Shown piece after piece: positions 20,401 to 30,153 of a stretch of 64,000 nucleotides of DNA. The notes beneath the pieces were generated by a model. That model saw nothing but the letters and a program-made list of their open reading frames with translations, was not told the origin of the DNA and did not search any database. Both the position numbers and the translations under genes were made by a program. The number at the start of each line of letters is the position of its first letter. Within the stretch, counting starts at the first letter, position 1. Location: NCBI GenBank assembly GCA_938045805.1, contig CALIBL010000025.1, forward strand, positions 43,443 to 107,442. Reading direction: 5' to 3'. This DNA comes from an uncultured Rubripirellula sp. GTDB lineage: Bacteria > Planctomycetota > Planctomycetia > Pirellulales > Pirellulaceae.

Positions 20401-20731
20401 GCGTCAAGAAAAGGATCAAGTGTTTGGTGTATTCGACTGTCCGGACGCCAGTATGGTTGTTGCCAAGCGGAGTCGCTCAACAACACCACTTCAAGCGTTG
20501 AGTCTGCTGAACAGCAGTTTTATGGTTCAGCAAGCGAGCCTCTTTGCCCAGCGGTTATCTCGGGATTGCGAGCTAGTCGAGGATCAAGTGACACAAGCAT
20601 GGGCTCTTTGCTTTCAGCGATTACCGACGGATTTGGAAATGCAATCAAGTTTAGAGTTGGTCAAAGACCATGGGTTGCCAGCCTTGACGCGAGCGATCCT
20701 GAACGCGAATGAGTTTGTTTTTATTCCTTAG
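17408..20731 (+). CDS. DUF1549/DUF1553 planctomycete cytochrome protein with an F5/8 type C-like insertion
   Basis: The start at 17408 ([10 protein letters not shown]) avoids overlapping the previous gene; an upstream in-frame start at 17345 exists. A signal segment ([19 protein letters not shown]) leads into a cytochrome c domain with CFACH, then DUF1549 ending [11 protein letters not shown], and C-terminal DUF1553 ([37 protein letters not shown]). A large middle insertion contains a discoidin (F5/8 type C)-like beta-sandwich, recognisable by [19 protein letters not shown] and [16 protein letters not shown]. It is a paralogue of the gene before it but with a different inserted module. The role is unknown; cell-envelope binding of polysaccharide is an inference from the insertion and operon. 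Confidence 0.88.
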   Translation: MTSTIQFALGRAVLRCTIDFYRGRFSLVLMAMLSCLFVPSTLVAVDFEKEIAPIFEEHCFACHGPEEQEASFRVDRLAKLLRGGDSGEPAVIRGEPENSFLMKAVRHQEKGYEMPPEGKLANEQIDQLAEWIRSGAPTPDSYGPEQETVELKHWSFLPIEKPQATGIDDLIQGRLSAAGLEASPRADRVTRIRRLYLTMLGIPPTPEQVHAFVNDRDERAWGNLVERVLESPLFGERFAALWLDLIRFGETHGYEMNRERPTAWAFRDWIIECFNRDLPYNEFVKSQIAGDALGRPIGTGFLVAGPVDQVKGQDPKLQQVQRMNELDDMINTVGTAFLGLTTGCARCHDHKFDPISQRDYYSLQAIFAGVNHGNGTLALDETQTNQLSTLRQREEQLTESLKEFIPGIRQGGLVRAIDDAEALQLVEPKGKAEDVDGGIMDWTGSGYSWWNHQPNVPVIQYAPKLRGRFRIWLSWGAGFSSHTKQARYWMRSGDAEHLIAEVNQQITADQQIKRSAQGRQVPESDNRIQSAVTQSKKWSGFYDAGVYELRPEDTFVLTGGDDAQAVTADVIVFQEVPPDELSEDLQGLELRQAVSADLNVETFALRSADAVRFWIDSTNQGEPCIDEIEVFSEEKNIALASLGSRATSSGDFIHPKHRLSQINDGEFGNSKSWISSQVSGGWVQIDFKEAYPVERIQWARDREGQFSDRTATNYRIELRDSEGNWEYVAGSSDRQVSRSGATAESDYRFDEFAEADQERGRGWLKSLKETQAEIKAMEAKRVVYVGQFSQPGVTHRLYRGEPSSPREQVLPSGITAFSDWQLEAASPEQRRRERLAGWIADQNNPLTARVIVNRIWQFHFGAGIVSTPSDFGRNGAAPTHPELIDYLASELIDSGWSLKHIHRLILQSHTWSQSDAPNAACLEVDADNRLLWRFAPRRMEAEAIRDSVLAVTGVLDLEKRGGPGFSAFEVQMENVRHYHPKEDYGPEDWRRMIYMTKVRQEKDQVFGVFDCPDASMVVAKRSRSTTPLQALSLLNSSFMVQQASLFAQRLSRDCELVEDQVTQAWALCFQRLPTDLEMQSSLELVKDHGLPALTRAILNANEFVFIP

Positions 20732-20797
20732 GTTAAGCCAACAGCAAAGCGGACGAATTATTTGTGGATTTTGTGTTCGTATAAGGGTGACCAGTAG

Positions 20798-22276
20798 ATG
20801 CAAAAAATAAAACATCAGCGGCAACGACGGCAATTTCTGCACGACACATTCACTGGGCTAAGTGGAATTGCTTTGGCAAGTCTCATGCAACGTGATGGAT
20901 TGGTAGCCAATGAGTTTACCGAAGGCAAGCCGTTGATTGACGCTGCACGTCCCTTCGCATCGAGGCAACCACATCATCACGCGGCTGCTGAAAACGTTCT
21001 AGTGATCTTCTGCTCCGGCGCTTGTTCTCAGATCGATACGTTTGACTACAAGCCCGAATTGATCCGTCGTCATGGGCAAGCAATGCCTGGGGCCGATCAG
21101 TTACTCACGTTTCAGGGCGAGCAGGGGATGCTGACCAAAAGTCCTTGGGAGTTCAAGCCTCGTGGTGAAAGCGGCAAGATGGTCTCAGACTTACTTCCGC
21201 AACTTGCCGAATTGGCTGACGAGATGTGTTTCTTGCACGCATTGACCAGCAAGACGAACACACATGGGCCAGGTGAAAACTTCATGTCCACCGGGTACAC
21301 CCTTGATGGCTTCCCCAGTATGGGTGCGTGGACGACATGGGCTTTAGGGACTGAGAACGAAAACTTGCCGTCTTATGTTGCCATCTCGGATCCCAGAGGA
21401 ACTCCGCAGTCGAGTGTGAATAATTGGGGGCCTGGTTTTTTACCAGCCGCCTATCAGGGGACTGAATTCAACGCAACCAAGCCTTTACGCAATCTGGAAA
21501 TCCCAGAGGGCATCTCCAAGCAGGAGGATCAGGCAACACGACAGTTTCTCAATCAGATCAACCAGCAACATCGAGATGGATTTCCAGGTGACACCGATCT
21601 TGCCGCCCGTATTTCGTCCTATGAACTTGCGGCTCGAATGCAACTGAGTGTGCCCGAAGTAACGGACTTGTCGACGGAAACGGCTTCAACGCTGAGAGCC
21701 TATGGAGCGGATGACTCGTCAAACCCATTGAAAGCCAAGTTCGCTCGTAATTGCATCCTCGCGCGTCGCTTACTCGAGAAAGGTGTCCGGTTTGTGCAGC
21801 TTTTCAACGGAGCCTACCAGACCGGCGGCGAAGGAGTTAGCAATTGGGACGGACACAAGCAGATTCAAGATCAGTACAGCAAGCATGGTCCCGTTCTGGA
21901 TCAACCTTGCGCGGCATTATTGAAGGATCTTCGCCAGAGAGGGATGCTTGAAAAGACTTTGGTTCTATGGGTGACTGAGTTTGGGCGGATGCCAACCTTT
22001 CAGAAGGGGGCAAGCGGTCGAGACCATAACCCAGAAGGCTTCACTGCATGGATGGCGGGAGCTGGTGTGAAAGCGCCATTCACCTACGGGGCGACTGATG
22101 AGTTCAGTTACAAGGCCGCGGAGAATGTGACCACGGTTTACGATCTCCACGCCACCGTCCTCCATTTACTTGGGCTTAATCACAAGAAGCTAACTTACTA
22201 CCACAATGGGTTTGAACGTCGACTGACAGATGTTCACGGTCATGTGATTCACGACATTTGTAAACAGGCGGTCTAA
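20798..22276 (+). CDS. DUF1501 family protein, Tat-exported
   Basis: A 492-residue protein of the DUF1501 family, which adopts an alkaline-phosphatase/sulfatase-like fold but has no established reaction. The N-terminus carries a twin-arginine motif ([14 protein letters not shown]) and hydrophobic stretch. Family hallmarks are [17 protein letters not shown] (about residues 71-87), [13 protein letters not shown], the NWDGHKQIQ segment, [13 protein letters not shown] and the [16 protein letters not shown] motif, which likely binds metal. The [18 protein letters not shown] start of the core is typical. It sits 66 bases after a DUF1549/DUF1553 gene, the pairing seen throughout planctomycete genomes, and 3 bases before a second DUF1501 gene. 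Confidence 0.92.
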   Translation: MQKIKHQRQRRQFLHDTFTGLSGIALASLMQRDGLVANEFTEGKPLIDAARPFASRQPHHHAAAENVLVIFCSGACSQIDTFDYKPELIRRHGQAMPGADQLLTFQGEQGMLTKSPWEFKPRGESGKMVSDLLPQLAELADEMCFLHALTSKTNTHGPGENFMSTGYTLDGFPSMGAWTTWALGTENENLPSYVAISDPRGTPQSSVNNWGPGFLPAAYQGTEFNATKPLRNLEIPEGISKQEDQATRQFLNQINQQHRDGFPGDTDLAARISSYELAARMQLSVPEVTDLSTETASTLRAYGADDSSNPLKAKFARNCILARRLLEKGVRFVQLFNGAYQTGGEGVSNWDGHKQIQDQYSKHGPVLDQPCAALLKDLRQRGMLEKTLVLWVTEFGRMPTFQKGASGRDHNPEGFTAWMAGAGVKAPFTYGATDEFSYKAAENVTTVYDLHATVLHLLGLNHKKLTYYHNGFERRLTDVHGHVIHDICKQAV

Positions 22277-22279
22277 CTG

Positions 22280-23683
22280 ATGCAGCGTCGAGAATGGTTG
22301 AGTTCAGTCGCCGGTGGCTTCGGAGCCATGGCACTGAGTTGTTTGGATGCTCAGGCAAAGCAATCGGCTTTGCATCATCCAGCAAAAGCGAAACGTGTGA
22401 TTCAGATTTTTTGTCCGGGCGGCATGAGTCAGGTTGATACGTTTGATCATAAGCCTGAACTTATCAAGCGGTCAGGTAAGCCCTTTGATCCTGATGGGAA
22501 GTTGCAGTTTTTTGCATCGAAACCAGGGAATTGCCAGTCAAGCTTTTGGAAGTTTTCTCAGCACGGACAGTCCGGCCTGTGGGTGAGTGATCTCTTCCCT
22601 AGGCTCGCCCAGCATGTTGATTCCATGGCGTTCATATACTCCATGCACAGCAAGACAGCGCTTCACGGTCCTGCATGTTTCATGATGAATACTGGATTCA
22701 CGCTTCCTGGTTTCCCGAGTATGGGATCTTGGATTACCTATGGCTTGGGGAGCGAAACGGAGAATTTACCCTCCTACGTTGTTTTGCCCGACACAAGAGG
22801 TCTGCCGCCAGGAGGTGTGTTGAATTGGGGAGCTGGTTTTTTGCCAGCTACACATCAGGCGGTGACGCTTGATTTTTCTCGAGTGGATCGACCGATCGCT
22901 GATCTTTTTCCTCCCGACTCCCTCCGTCATGAAACCGATCCCATAGATCAGCAGAGCCTTGAGTTCTTGGCTGCGATGAATCAACGACACCTCGCAAATC
23001 GGGACGGAAATACGGATCTCGAGGCAAGGATACGAGCTTATGAAATGGCAGCAAAATTACAGGTCAGCGCGCCGGAGGTTTCTGACCTAAGCGGTGAGTC
23101 GAGGGCAACCAAGGAGTTGTATCAACTCGATGATCAAGCGGTTGGAGGATTTGGACGCCAGTGCTTACTCGCTCGCCGCCTCGCTGAGCGAGGGGTTCGG
23201 TTTGTGCAGCTTTACTGCGGCGCTGAGAATACGACCGCTGAACCGATACGTCCTAATTGGGACAGTCACGAGGATCTTCCGAGAGATCATGGCTATTGGG
23301 GGCGAATCTTGGATTCGGGCGCTGCCGCGTTGCTCACTGATTTGCAATCTCGCGGAATGTTAGACGAGACGCTTGTGATTTGTACCACCGAGTTTGGAAG
23401 GCAGCCAGCTTCCCAAGGAGGAAAGGGAATTGGTCGAGATCATAACTCGGGAGCTTTTACCGCTTGGATGGCTGGCGGTGGTATTCGCGGTGGCGTCGGT
23501 TTTGGTGCAACGGATGAATTGGGATACCAAGCCGTAGAGTCACCGACTTACTGTTACGATCTGCATGCTACGGCCCTACATTTGTTGGGAATTGACCATG
23601 AAAAATTAACTTACTACCACAACGGAATTCAAAGACGCTTGACTGATGTTCACGGTAAAGTGATCCGTGATCTGATTGTTTAG
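22280..23683 (+). CDS. DUF1501 family protein, Tat-exported (second copy)
   Basis: A 467-residue paralogue of the preceding gene, starting 3 bases after its stop. The Tat signal is very short and at the extreme N-terminus (MQRREWLSSVAGGFGAMALS). Family motifs are present: CPGGMSQVDTFDHKPEL, GLWVSDLFPRLAQ, NWDSHEDLPRDHGYW, TLVICTTEFGRQP and GRDHNSGAFTAWMAGGG. The order DUF1549/1553, DUF1549/1553, DUF1501, DUF1501 suggests that each DUF1501 protein serves one of the two upstream partners (inference). No reaction is known for the family; its fold relates to sulfatases and phosphatases. Confidence 0.92.
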   Translation: MQRREWLSSVAGGFGAMALSCLDAQAKQSALHHPAKAKRVIQIFCPGGMSQVDTFDHKPELIKRSGKPFDPDGKLQFFASKPGNCQSSFWKFSQHGQSGLWVSDLFPRLAQHVDSMAFIYSMHSKTALHGPACFMMNTGFTLPGFPSMGSWITYGLGSETENLPSYVVLPDTRGLPPGGVLNWGAGFLPATHQAVTLDFSRVDRPIADLFPPDSLRHETDPIDQQSLEFLAAMNQRHLANRDGNTDLEARIRAYEMAAKLQVSAPEVSDLSGESRATKELYQLDDQAVGGFGRQCLLARRLAERGVRFVQLYCGAENTTAEPIRPNWDSHEDLPRDHGYWGRILDSGAAALLTDLQSRGMLDETLVICTTEFGRQPASQGGKGIGRDHNSGAFTAWMAGGGIRGGVGFGATDELGYQAVESPTYCYDLHATALHLLGIDHEKLTYYHNGIQRRLTDVHGKVIRDLIV

Positions 23684-23739
23684 GAACGGTTGCGGTTGGA
23701 GCCGGTGAAGTTAATTTATCTAGCGGGGAAACATCTGAC

Positions 23740-25128
23740 GTGTTTGTGAACGCTTTCATTAAGGAATCATCGAAGGCACGGAGCGGGTGGTTAGCGTGCT
23801 TGGTGGGTTTGGTCTTATGTACTCACCTTTACGCGAACGAAGCTTCGCGGCCAAATGTCGTTTTTATTATGGCGGATGATCTGGGCTGGGGTGACGTTGG
23901 GTTTCATGGCGGTGTGGCATCAACGCCGCACTTGGATAGGCTAGCGGAGCAGGGAATCGAACTGACCCACCATTATGTTGCACCAGTTTGCAGTCCAACA
24001 CGAACCGGATTACTGACGGGGCGTTGCTGGAGTCGGTTTGGTGTGACGAGCCCCACGAATACTCTTGCGATTCCGCCTCCAACTTTAACCCTTCCGAAAT
24101 TACTGTCGGAAGCTGGTTATGACACATGTCTAATTGGAAAATGGCATCTCGGTTCCTTACCGAAGTGGGGACCCAATCATTTTGGGTTTGACCACTCTTA
24201 CGGATCACTGGCCGGAGGAGTGAGCCCTTGGAGCCACGGTTACAAGAAGGGGCCTTATCGGCCGACTTGGCATCGTAATCAGTCACTGATCAGCGAGTCG
24301 GGGCATGTGACCGATTTACTCACCGGTGAAGCGGTTGAGTGGATTGATGCGAGATCAAAGAAACCATTCTTTCTCTACCTTCCTTATACCGCGGTGCATC
24401 TTCCACTGCGCGAACCCGATGAGTGGGTCACACGCGTTGCTGATCATGTCACGGACTCCGTTGAGCGACATTACCTCGCTTCCATCATGCATCTTGATGA
24501 CGCGGTGGGACGAATCATTGATGCGTTGGAAGTGAATGAGTTGCTTGAGAATACGATCGTGATTTTCACGAGTGATAATGGCGGAAGCACCGCGGAGAAT
24601 AATGATTTGCGATATCCCGATGACAATTGTCCCGATGGTGCATTACCTGGCCGTAATCTCCCACTACGTGGGAAGAAGGGTGAGGTCTATGAAGGTGGGA
24701 TCCGTGTTCCGGCCATTGTTTGGTGTCCGAGCCTTTTTTCGAAGAGAAAAGAAGATACGCCAGTACAGATCATTGACTGGTTACCAACGATCAGCCGTTT
24801 TGCTGGAGCCAAAATTGGAAAGGAGAGTCGGCTGGATGGCGTTGACCTTCACGATTTACTACTGCAAGGAAAAAAGATCGACGACCGGTTGCTTTATACG
24901 GTTGGGCCAAGTTGGAGATCGGTTGCATTACGTGATCAACGTTGGAAGTTGGTGCAGCACCAAAGGGGTGAGTCGATCGTTCGAGAACTCTATGATCTGG
25001 TGAACGATCCAGAGGAGCAGCACAACGTTGCAGTTCAGCACCCGGAGGTTCTTAATCGTATGCGTTTGGATCTTGTGGATACTTCAAAATCGGATCGCGA
25101 TTCGGTGGTTGATCTGAGTGCCGAATAA
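23740..25128 (+). CDS. Sulfatase (formylglycine-dependent)
   Basis: A 462-residue type I sulfatase with a signal segment (WLACLVGLVLCTHLYA), Asp46-Asp47 in IMADDLGWGD and the formylglycine motif CSPTR at residues 84-88, the fully canonical C-x-P-x-R core. GKWHLGS and FTSDNGG complete the active site. It should remove sulfate esters from an extracellular substrate. It starts at GTG (23740), with a GTG two codons later as alternative, and is the last of the six-gene plus-strand run. It is convergent with the next DUF1501 gene, with only 5 bases between stops, and no obvious terminator is present. Confidence 0.94.
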   Translation: MFVNAFIKESSKARSGWLACLVGLVLCTHLYANEASRPNVVFIMADDLGWGDVGFHGGVASTPHLDRLAEQGIELTHHYVAPVCSPTRTGLLTGRCWSRFGVTSPTNTLAIPPPTLTLPKLLSEAGYDTCLIGKWHLGSLPKWGPNHFGFDHSYGSLAGGVSPWSHGYKKGPYRPTWHRNQSLISESGHVTDLLTGEAVEWIDARSKKPFFLYLPYTAVHLPLREPDEWVTRVADHVTDSVERHYLASIMHLDDAVGRIIDALEVNELLENTIVIFTSDNGGSTAENNDLRYPDDNCPDGALPGRNLPLRGKKGEVYEGGIRVPAIVWCPSLFSKRKEDTPVQIIDWLPTISRFAGAKIGKESRLDGVDLHDLLLQGKKIDDRLLYTVGPSWRSVALRDQRWKLVQHQRGESIVRELYDLVNDPEEQHNVAVQHPEVLNRMRLDLVDTSKSDRDSVVDLSAE

Positions 25129-25133
25129 GACGC

Positions 25134-26651
25134 CTACGCAATCAGTTCATGAACGACTCGTGGTGGAGAGACGCCAGTGAGTCGCTCATCGAGACCACTG
25201 CGAGGGAAAAAGAGATCTTGGTGGTGCAATCCGAGCAAATGTAAAATCGTGGCATGGTAGTCATGCACACTGACGGGGTTCTCAACCACTTGATGGCCAA
25301 AGTCATCCGTCTTTCCATACGAGAGCCCTCCTTTGACACCGCCACCAGCCATCCAAGAGGTGAACGCTTGCATGTTGTGGTCTCGACCGGTGTAGATTTT
25401 CCCAGAACGCTGCGATGTGGGGGTTCGTCCAAACTCGCCGCCCCAAATCACAAGGGTGGAATCAAGCAAGCCTGAGCGTTTGAGATCCTTCAGTAACCCA
25501 GCAACGGGTTGATCGGTACGTTCACACACCGCTCGATGGTTTGACGCGAGATCAACGTGGCTGTCCCATGGCTGTTCTTCAAGGAATATTTGCACGTAAC
25601 GAACACCTCGCTCCACTAATCTTCTCGCCAGCAGACAGCGTCGCCCGAACGAATCGGTTGGCGATTGGCCAATTCCGTAGGTCTTGTGTACTTCCTCCGA
25701 TTCACGATCAATGTCCAACGCCTCGCTCGCGGCAAGTTGCATTCGAGAAGCAAGTTGATAGGACTGGATGCGTGCCTCAAGTTCAGCCTGATGGGGCCGC
25801 TCGCTTCGATGGAGCTCATCTAATTGCTCCAGCAAGCTTTGTGACTGCTCAGTAACCGTACGCGGCTGTTGGTACTGTTGGGTGAGATTAAGTATTGGTG
25901 ATCCAGTGGGTCTGAAAGGCGTCCCTTGATAAACGGGAGGCAGGAACCCCGCAGTCCAATTTCGTGTTCCGTTCTTCGGCAAGCCAAGCGGATCGCTAAG
26001 AACCACGTAAGCCGGGAGGTTTTGGTTCTCGGACCCGAGTCCGTAGACCACCCAAGATCCGAGGGTTGGGTAGCCCATAAATAGCCTGCCGCTATGGATC
26101 TTATAGAGTGCGTTGTCGTGATTCGGGTGATCAGTCCACATTGAATGAATCATGCAGATGTCGTCAGACATCGTCGCGGTATGGGGTAGAACATCAGCAA
26201 ACCACTGGCCTGATTGGCCGTGTTGTTGCATCGGGTATTGCCCCCCCATCATCACGCCGATATCCGTCGTGCTCTGATTTCCAATCTCTTCAACGTTGCC
26301 TGGGTACGGTTTCCCATCCATGCGATTGAGAATCGGCTTGGGATCGAACAGATCCATCTGGCTCGGCCCGCCGTTCATGAATAACTGAATGACGTTCAGT
26401 GCCTTGGGGGGATGATGTGTGGTTTTGGGCTGGAGATTAAAAGTGGGCTGATCAATCTGGTCATTCGCAAGCACTTCGGAGGTCTTGAGGTCACTGCCGA
26501 GTAGTTGTGCTAGTCCGATTCCCAAGAGTCCTTGGCTTGTCGAACCAAAGAAATCACGGCGGCTTTGACTCGCCACTTGCATGGCAAGCGATGCATCGTC
26601 GCATCGTGAGTGGATCGGTTCTTTGTTCTGCCGTGAAGGGTGCAGTGACAT
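25134..26651 (-). CDS. DUF1501 family protein, Tat-exported
   Basis: A 505-residue DUF1501 protein. The twin-arginine motif is SQSRRDFFGSTSQGLLG (about residues 28-44); an in-frame ATG at 26580-26582 would give a shorter leader and may be the true start. Core motifs are MNGGPSQMDLFDPKPILN, GQWFADVLPHTA, EEQPWDSHVDL, TLVIWGGEFGRTP and GRDHNMQAFTSWMAGGG. This branch, with GGEFGRTP, resembles the copies paired with DUF1549/DUF1553 proteins elsewhere, and here too such a gene lies upstream (26776-29718) on the same strand. The two are probably an operon independent of the plus-strand cluster. Confidence 0.92.
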   Translation of the reverse strand: MSLHPSRQNKEPIHSRCDDASLAMQVASQSRRDFFGSTSQGLLGIGLAQLLGSDLKTSEVLANDQIDQPTFNLQPKTTHHPPKALNVIQLFMNGGPSQMDLFDPKPILNRMDGKPYPGNVEEIGNQSTTDIGVMMGGQYPMQQHGQSGQWFADVLPHTATMSDDICMIHSMWTDHPNHDNALYKIHSGRLFMGYPTLGSWVVYGLGSENQNLPAYVVLSDPLGLPKNGTRNWTAGFLPPVYQGTPFRPTGSPILNLTQQYQQPRTVTEQSQSLLEQLDELHRSERPHQAELEARIQSYQLASRMQLAASEALDIDRESEEVHKTYGIGQSPTDSFGRRCLLARRLVERGVRYVQIFLEEQPWDSHVDLASNHRAVCERTDQPVAGLLKDLKRSGLLDSTLVIWGGEFGRTPTSQRSGKIYTGRDHNMQAFTSWMAGGGVKGGLSYGKTDDFGHQVVENPVSVHDYHATILHLLGLHHQDLFFPRSGLDERLTGVSPPRVVHELIA

Positions 26652-26775
26652 ATTATCTGTGTCTGAAAAAGTGACCTTTATCTCAGCCGTACGCTACGAC
26701 CCACTGGGCACCTATGGGGTACCGATTTGGCGTTTCGCGACTTGACATCAGGTTGTGACTCTGGAATGAAGTTGT

Positions 26776-29718
26776 TTAATCGATGTAGAGAAATGATGCT
26801 GAGTTCATGAGAACATGGCAGTAGGATTCCAATGCTTTTGACGCATCGCCATTCCACTGATTTGTGAACATTTGAAGTGTTTGGATTCCCAGATTTGCTT
26901 CTTGTTCGGTTGGCCACCTCGAAAGAGATGTTTGATACGCCAAATCAATGATGTGTCTCCAATGGTTCTGCTGATCTAGCTTCGATTCATTATTTTGCTG
27001 ATTGATTCCATGTTGGTCGGTGATTAACTGTTCGAGTTCCCTTGCGAATGATTGGGCTAATTCGCGAACCTGTTGATTGTTCAGCAAGAGTAACGCTTGC
27101 GGTGAAACGGTTGAAACAGAGCGTTCGAAGCAGTTGGGGCCCATTTGTGGATAATCGAAAGTGTCTAGCATGCTGGGGATTTCAGTGCGGCGGTATTGAG
27201 CATAGATACTCCTTCTCCATTGACCACTTGGGGTCGGTTTGATGGACACATCACCTTCGGAACTGACTCGCACCGGATCAGGAATCCCTCCCATGCTGAG
27301 ATCGAGACGCCCGCTAATCAGCAGGAGTGAGTCGCGGAGAGATTCTGCGTCGAGACGTCGGAGCGGCATCCGAGTGTAGTACCGATTATCCGGATCGCCT
27401 CGAACGGTTTTCTCGCTAACTCGCGAAGACTGCTTGTAGGTTTTGCTGTTCATGATGGTGCGATGCAGTTCTTTGATGCTCCATCCATTTTCCATGAATT
27501 CGACCGCCAGCCAGTCAAGCAGTTCTGGATGGCTCGGAGTCGCGCCCATGCGACCGAAGTTTTCCAATGTTTTTACGAGACCGCGACCGAAATGGTGATG
27601 CCAAATCCGATTGACTAGAACGCGAGCTGTGGTGGGATGTTGTTTCGAGGTTAGCCATTGTGCGAAGGCTAAGCGTCGGCCTGTCTTTTGCGTGCCTTCA
27701 GGGAATGGAGCAGCGTACACGAAGGGTGTTTCTCCATCGGTTAAAGCGGATGGAACACCGGGGCCGACGAGTCTTCCGGCAAGATGATGTTCACCACGCC
27801 GCAGGATGTAGGTCGGTGAAGCGTATCCCTGATCCCAAAGTGCACGGATGGTTAACGGCGGGGCCATGCGACGTTGCACACCCTCGAGTTTGTTTTGGAG
27901 GTCTTCAAGGTGTTGCTGAATTTGCTGAACGCTTATTGCGGTTTGTGTTGCATCCGAGAGCTGTGCTTGCTGCAGTTTTTCGACTAATCGTCTCTGCGGC
28001 AAAGTACGCTGGTTGTCGGCGATACGCAGTGCCGCAAGCGTGTCTGATCGGTCTTGTTCTGCTTGGTTCGGAAACGAGACGCGGAGGGTTTCTGTGACCA
28101 GTTGATCCTTTTGCTGTTTGATTTCCGTTTCAAGTTTTCGCCGCTCTTTATCGAGTGAGGGATTATGTTGCGAGATTAGTTCTTGCTGTGAAGTTGTGCC
28201 GTAGTTCAGCTTGCGTTGCTTGAAGCTTTTCCAGTTATGTTCGTCAAGTGCTCCTTGGAAAACTGCTTTGAGACGGTAGTAGTCACGTTGGGGAATGGGG
28301 TCGTACTTGTGAGAGTGGCATCGAGCACATTCCATGGTTAGCCCCATCAGTCCTGAGCCAACGATCTTGAGCGCATCGTCAATGACCTTGAGTCGCTCAG
28401 GGACGAAGTTCATGGTACGTGATCCGGTTTCATCGATACCCATTCGAAGGAAACCGGTCGCAATCAGTTGATTGAGTTGTGTTTCGGTCAGCTGATCAAC
28501 GTGTGCATGGTCCGTCAGTTCGTCACCGGCGATCTGCTCCATCAGAAACCGGTCATAAGGTATGTCACGATTGAAAGCCTGAATGACATAATCCCGATAC
28601 TTCCACGCTACGGGTCTGATCGGATCCGCTGATATTCCACCTTCTGAATCCGCATATCCTGCGAGATCCAGCCAGAAACGACCCCACCGCTCACCGTACC
28701 TCGGCGATGCTAGGAGATGATCGATCATCGATTCATACCAACTCTCGCTTTTGGCCTCGCGCCAGTGTTTCCATTGCTGCACGCTTGGTGGCAGTCCGGT
28801 GAGATCGAGGTGAGCTCGTCTTATTAACGTGTCTCGATCGGCCTGAGGCGAGAATGACAGGCCTGTCTTGTTCTGTGATAGCTGGATAAAGGTATCGAGT
28901 GATTCTGCGTCAGCGGGGCGTTTGGGAGGCTGGAAGGCCCAATGTTCTCGATCAGCTCGCGTGACGAGCGCGTCTGGTTGCTCCGTCGCAATGTCTTCCA
29001 CAACGTTGCCTTGAGGCGCTCCCGCGGTGATCCAATCTCGTATTCGATTTGTTTCCGTTTCGGTGGGACGCTTTACGAAAAACTTAAGTAGTAAATCAGT
29101 GGGCGGGCACTGCTCGGTTTCAATTCGCCTGATCAGCAAACTTTCGTCAGGTGAGTGTTGGACCAAAGCAGGGCCGGACTGACCACCTTCGATGATGGAT
29201 TGATATGAACGAACGTCAAAGTCGCCGTCGGTGCGTTGTGCACCATGGCAGCTTACGCAGCGCAAAAGAAGAATCGGAAGCACTTCGTGGATCGATGCTG
29301 GGGCCGCTTTATTGTCGCCCGATGTAAACATCGATTGGTTCGCGATGATCCATTTCTTAAGAAGATCAATCTCTTGCTCCGATAGCCTCGGTTCTCCGTC
29401 GGGAGGCATTTCATCATGCGTGATCACCTGCCAAAGTCGTGAGTCTTCTAGCGTTGAGGTAACCAATGGTTCGCCAGATTCACCACCTCGCATCATGCCC
29501 TCAAGACTGCTCAAGTTCAGTTCACCTTTCCGAGTCGAAGAGTTGTGGCATCGTCCACATTTCTCTTCAACGAACTCCGGTAGCGGGCTCGCGGTCGGAT
29601 TTACTTGGAACGCAAAGCAGTGAGAGCTGGGCAACCACAGCAGCAAAACCCCGATCGAGATCGGTAAGACTCGATTCAGGCGGGATTGCAATGGAGGTCT
29701 CTGCGTCGGAGATGGCAT
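26776..29718 (-). CDS. DUF1549/DUF1553 protein with two N-terminal planctomycete cytochrome c domains
   Basis: The ATG at 29716-29718 gives MPSPTQRPPLQSRLNR followed by a signal helix (ISIGVLLLWLPSSHCFA); an upstream in-frame start at 29766 adds 16 residues. Two cytochrome c-like domains come in tandem: CGRCH, then about 100 residues later CVSCH in LLLRCVSCHGAQRTDGDFDV. DUF1549 follows (LIRRAHLDLTGLPPSVQQW, YGERWGRFWLDLAGYADSEG), ending CARCHSHKYDP. A helical, partly coiled-coil insertion (ERRKLETEIKQQKDQLV) separates it from DUF1553 (TARVLVNRIWHHHFGRGLV, RRLDAESLRDSLLLISG). With the downstream DUF1501 gene it forms a standard pair. Electron-transfer or oxidase roles are possible but unproven. 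Confidence 0.9.
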   Translation of the reverse strand: MPSPTQRPPLQSRLNRVLPISIGVLLLWLPSSHCFAFQVNPTASPLPEFVEEKCGRCHNSSTRKGELNLSSLEGMMRGGESGEPLVTSTLEDSRLWQVITHDEMPPDGEPRLSEQEIDLLKKWIIANQSMFTSGDNKAAPASIHEVLPILLLRCVSCHGAQRTDGDFDVRSYQSIIEGGQSGPALVQHSPDESLLIRRIETEQCPPTDLLLKFFVKRPTETETNRIRDWITAGAPQGNVVEDIATEQPDALVTRADREHWAFQPPKRPADAESLDTFIQLSQNKTGLSFSPQADRDTLIRRAHLDLTGLPPSVQQWKHWREAKSESWYESMIDHLLASPRYGERWGRFWLDLAGYADSEGGISADPIRPVAWKYRDYVIQAFNRDIPYDRFLMEQIAGDELTDHAHVDQLTETQLNQLIATGFLRMGIDETGSRTMNFVPERLKVIDDALKIVGSGLMGLTMECARCHSHKYDPIPQRDYYRLKAVFQGALDEHNWKSFKQRKLNYGTTSQQELISQHNPSLDKERRKLETEIKQQKDQLVTETLRVSFPNQAEQDRSDTLAALRIADNQRTLPQRRLVEKLQQAQLSDATQTAISVQQIQQHLEDLQNKLEGVQRRMAPPLTIRALWDQGYASPTYILRRGEHHLAGRLVGPGVPSALTDGETPFVYAAPFPEGTQKTGRRLAFAQWLTSKQHPTTARVLVNRIWHHHFGRGLVKTLENFGRMGATPSHPELLDWLAVEFMENGWSIKELHRTIMNSKTYKQSSRVSEKTVRGDPDNRYYTRMPLRRLDAESLRDSLLLISGRLDLSMGGIPDPVRVSSEGDVSIKPTPSGQWRRSIYAQYRRTEIPSMLDTFDYPQMGPNCFERSVSTVSPQALLLLNNQQVRELAQSFARELEQLITDQHGINQQNNESKLDQQNHWRHIIDLAYQTSLSRWPTEQEANLGIQTLQMFTNQWNGDASKALESYCHVLMNSASFLYID

Positions 29719-30153
29719 TTTGTTTATCAGTGCGACGTTACCGAACAAAAAGGAAATCACGTCCAAGTAAGCAAGCTTGGTTAAGGGAAATGAGCGTTGT
29801 GCTGTGGCCGCTCAAACCCTTGAATTTTGACGACCGTAACTTTTACGCTGCCGGTCCATTTTAGATCGATAGCCCGATGGTTACAAATCTTTGCTGCTGC
29901 CGCATTTAATCCGCAGGTGACGCAGATGAATCACGTACCGCGAGAAGGTGGTGGCCCGAGAGGGAGGACGCTGGCAAATGGCTTGGGTGGTTTGGGCAAA
30001 CTGTGATGCGTCTTGGTCAAGCGATGGTGGAATCGGTTATGTTATTAACTCGCACGAGCTGCTGGAATCAGATGTCCGTCGAGTGGGCGAGGCGATCGAC
30101 GCGGGCAGCTTGATGAAGATAAATGAGTTGTTGGAATCAAAGGTTAACTTGTT
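29719..30153. other. Intergenic region between divergent DUF1549/DUF1553 and sulfatase genes
   Basis: About 430 bases that must hold promoters for both directions. A 69-codon frame (29948-30157) ends in an ATGA overlap with the sulfatase start but encodes no recognisable protein, so I leave it uncalled. No strong hairpin or repeat was noticed. Confidence 0.5.
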
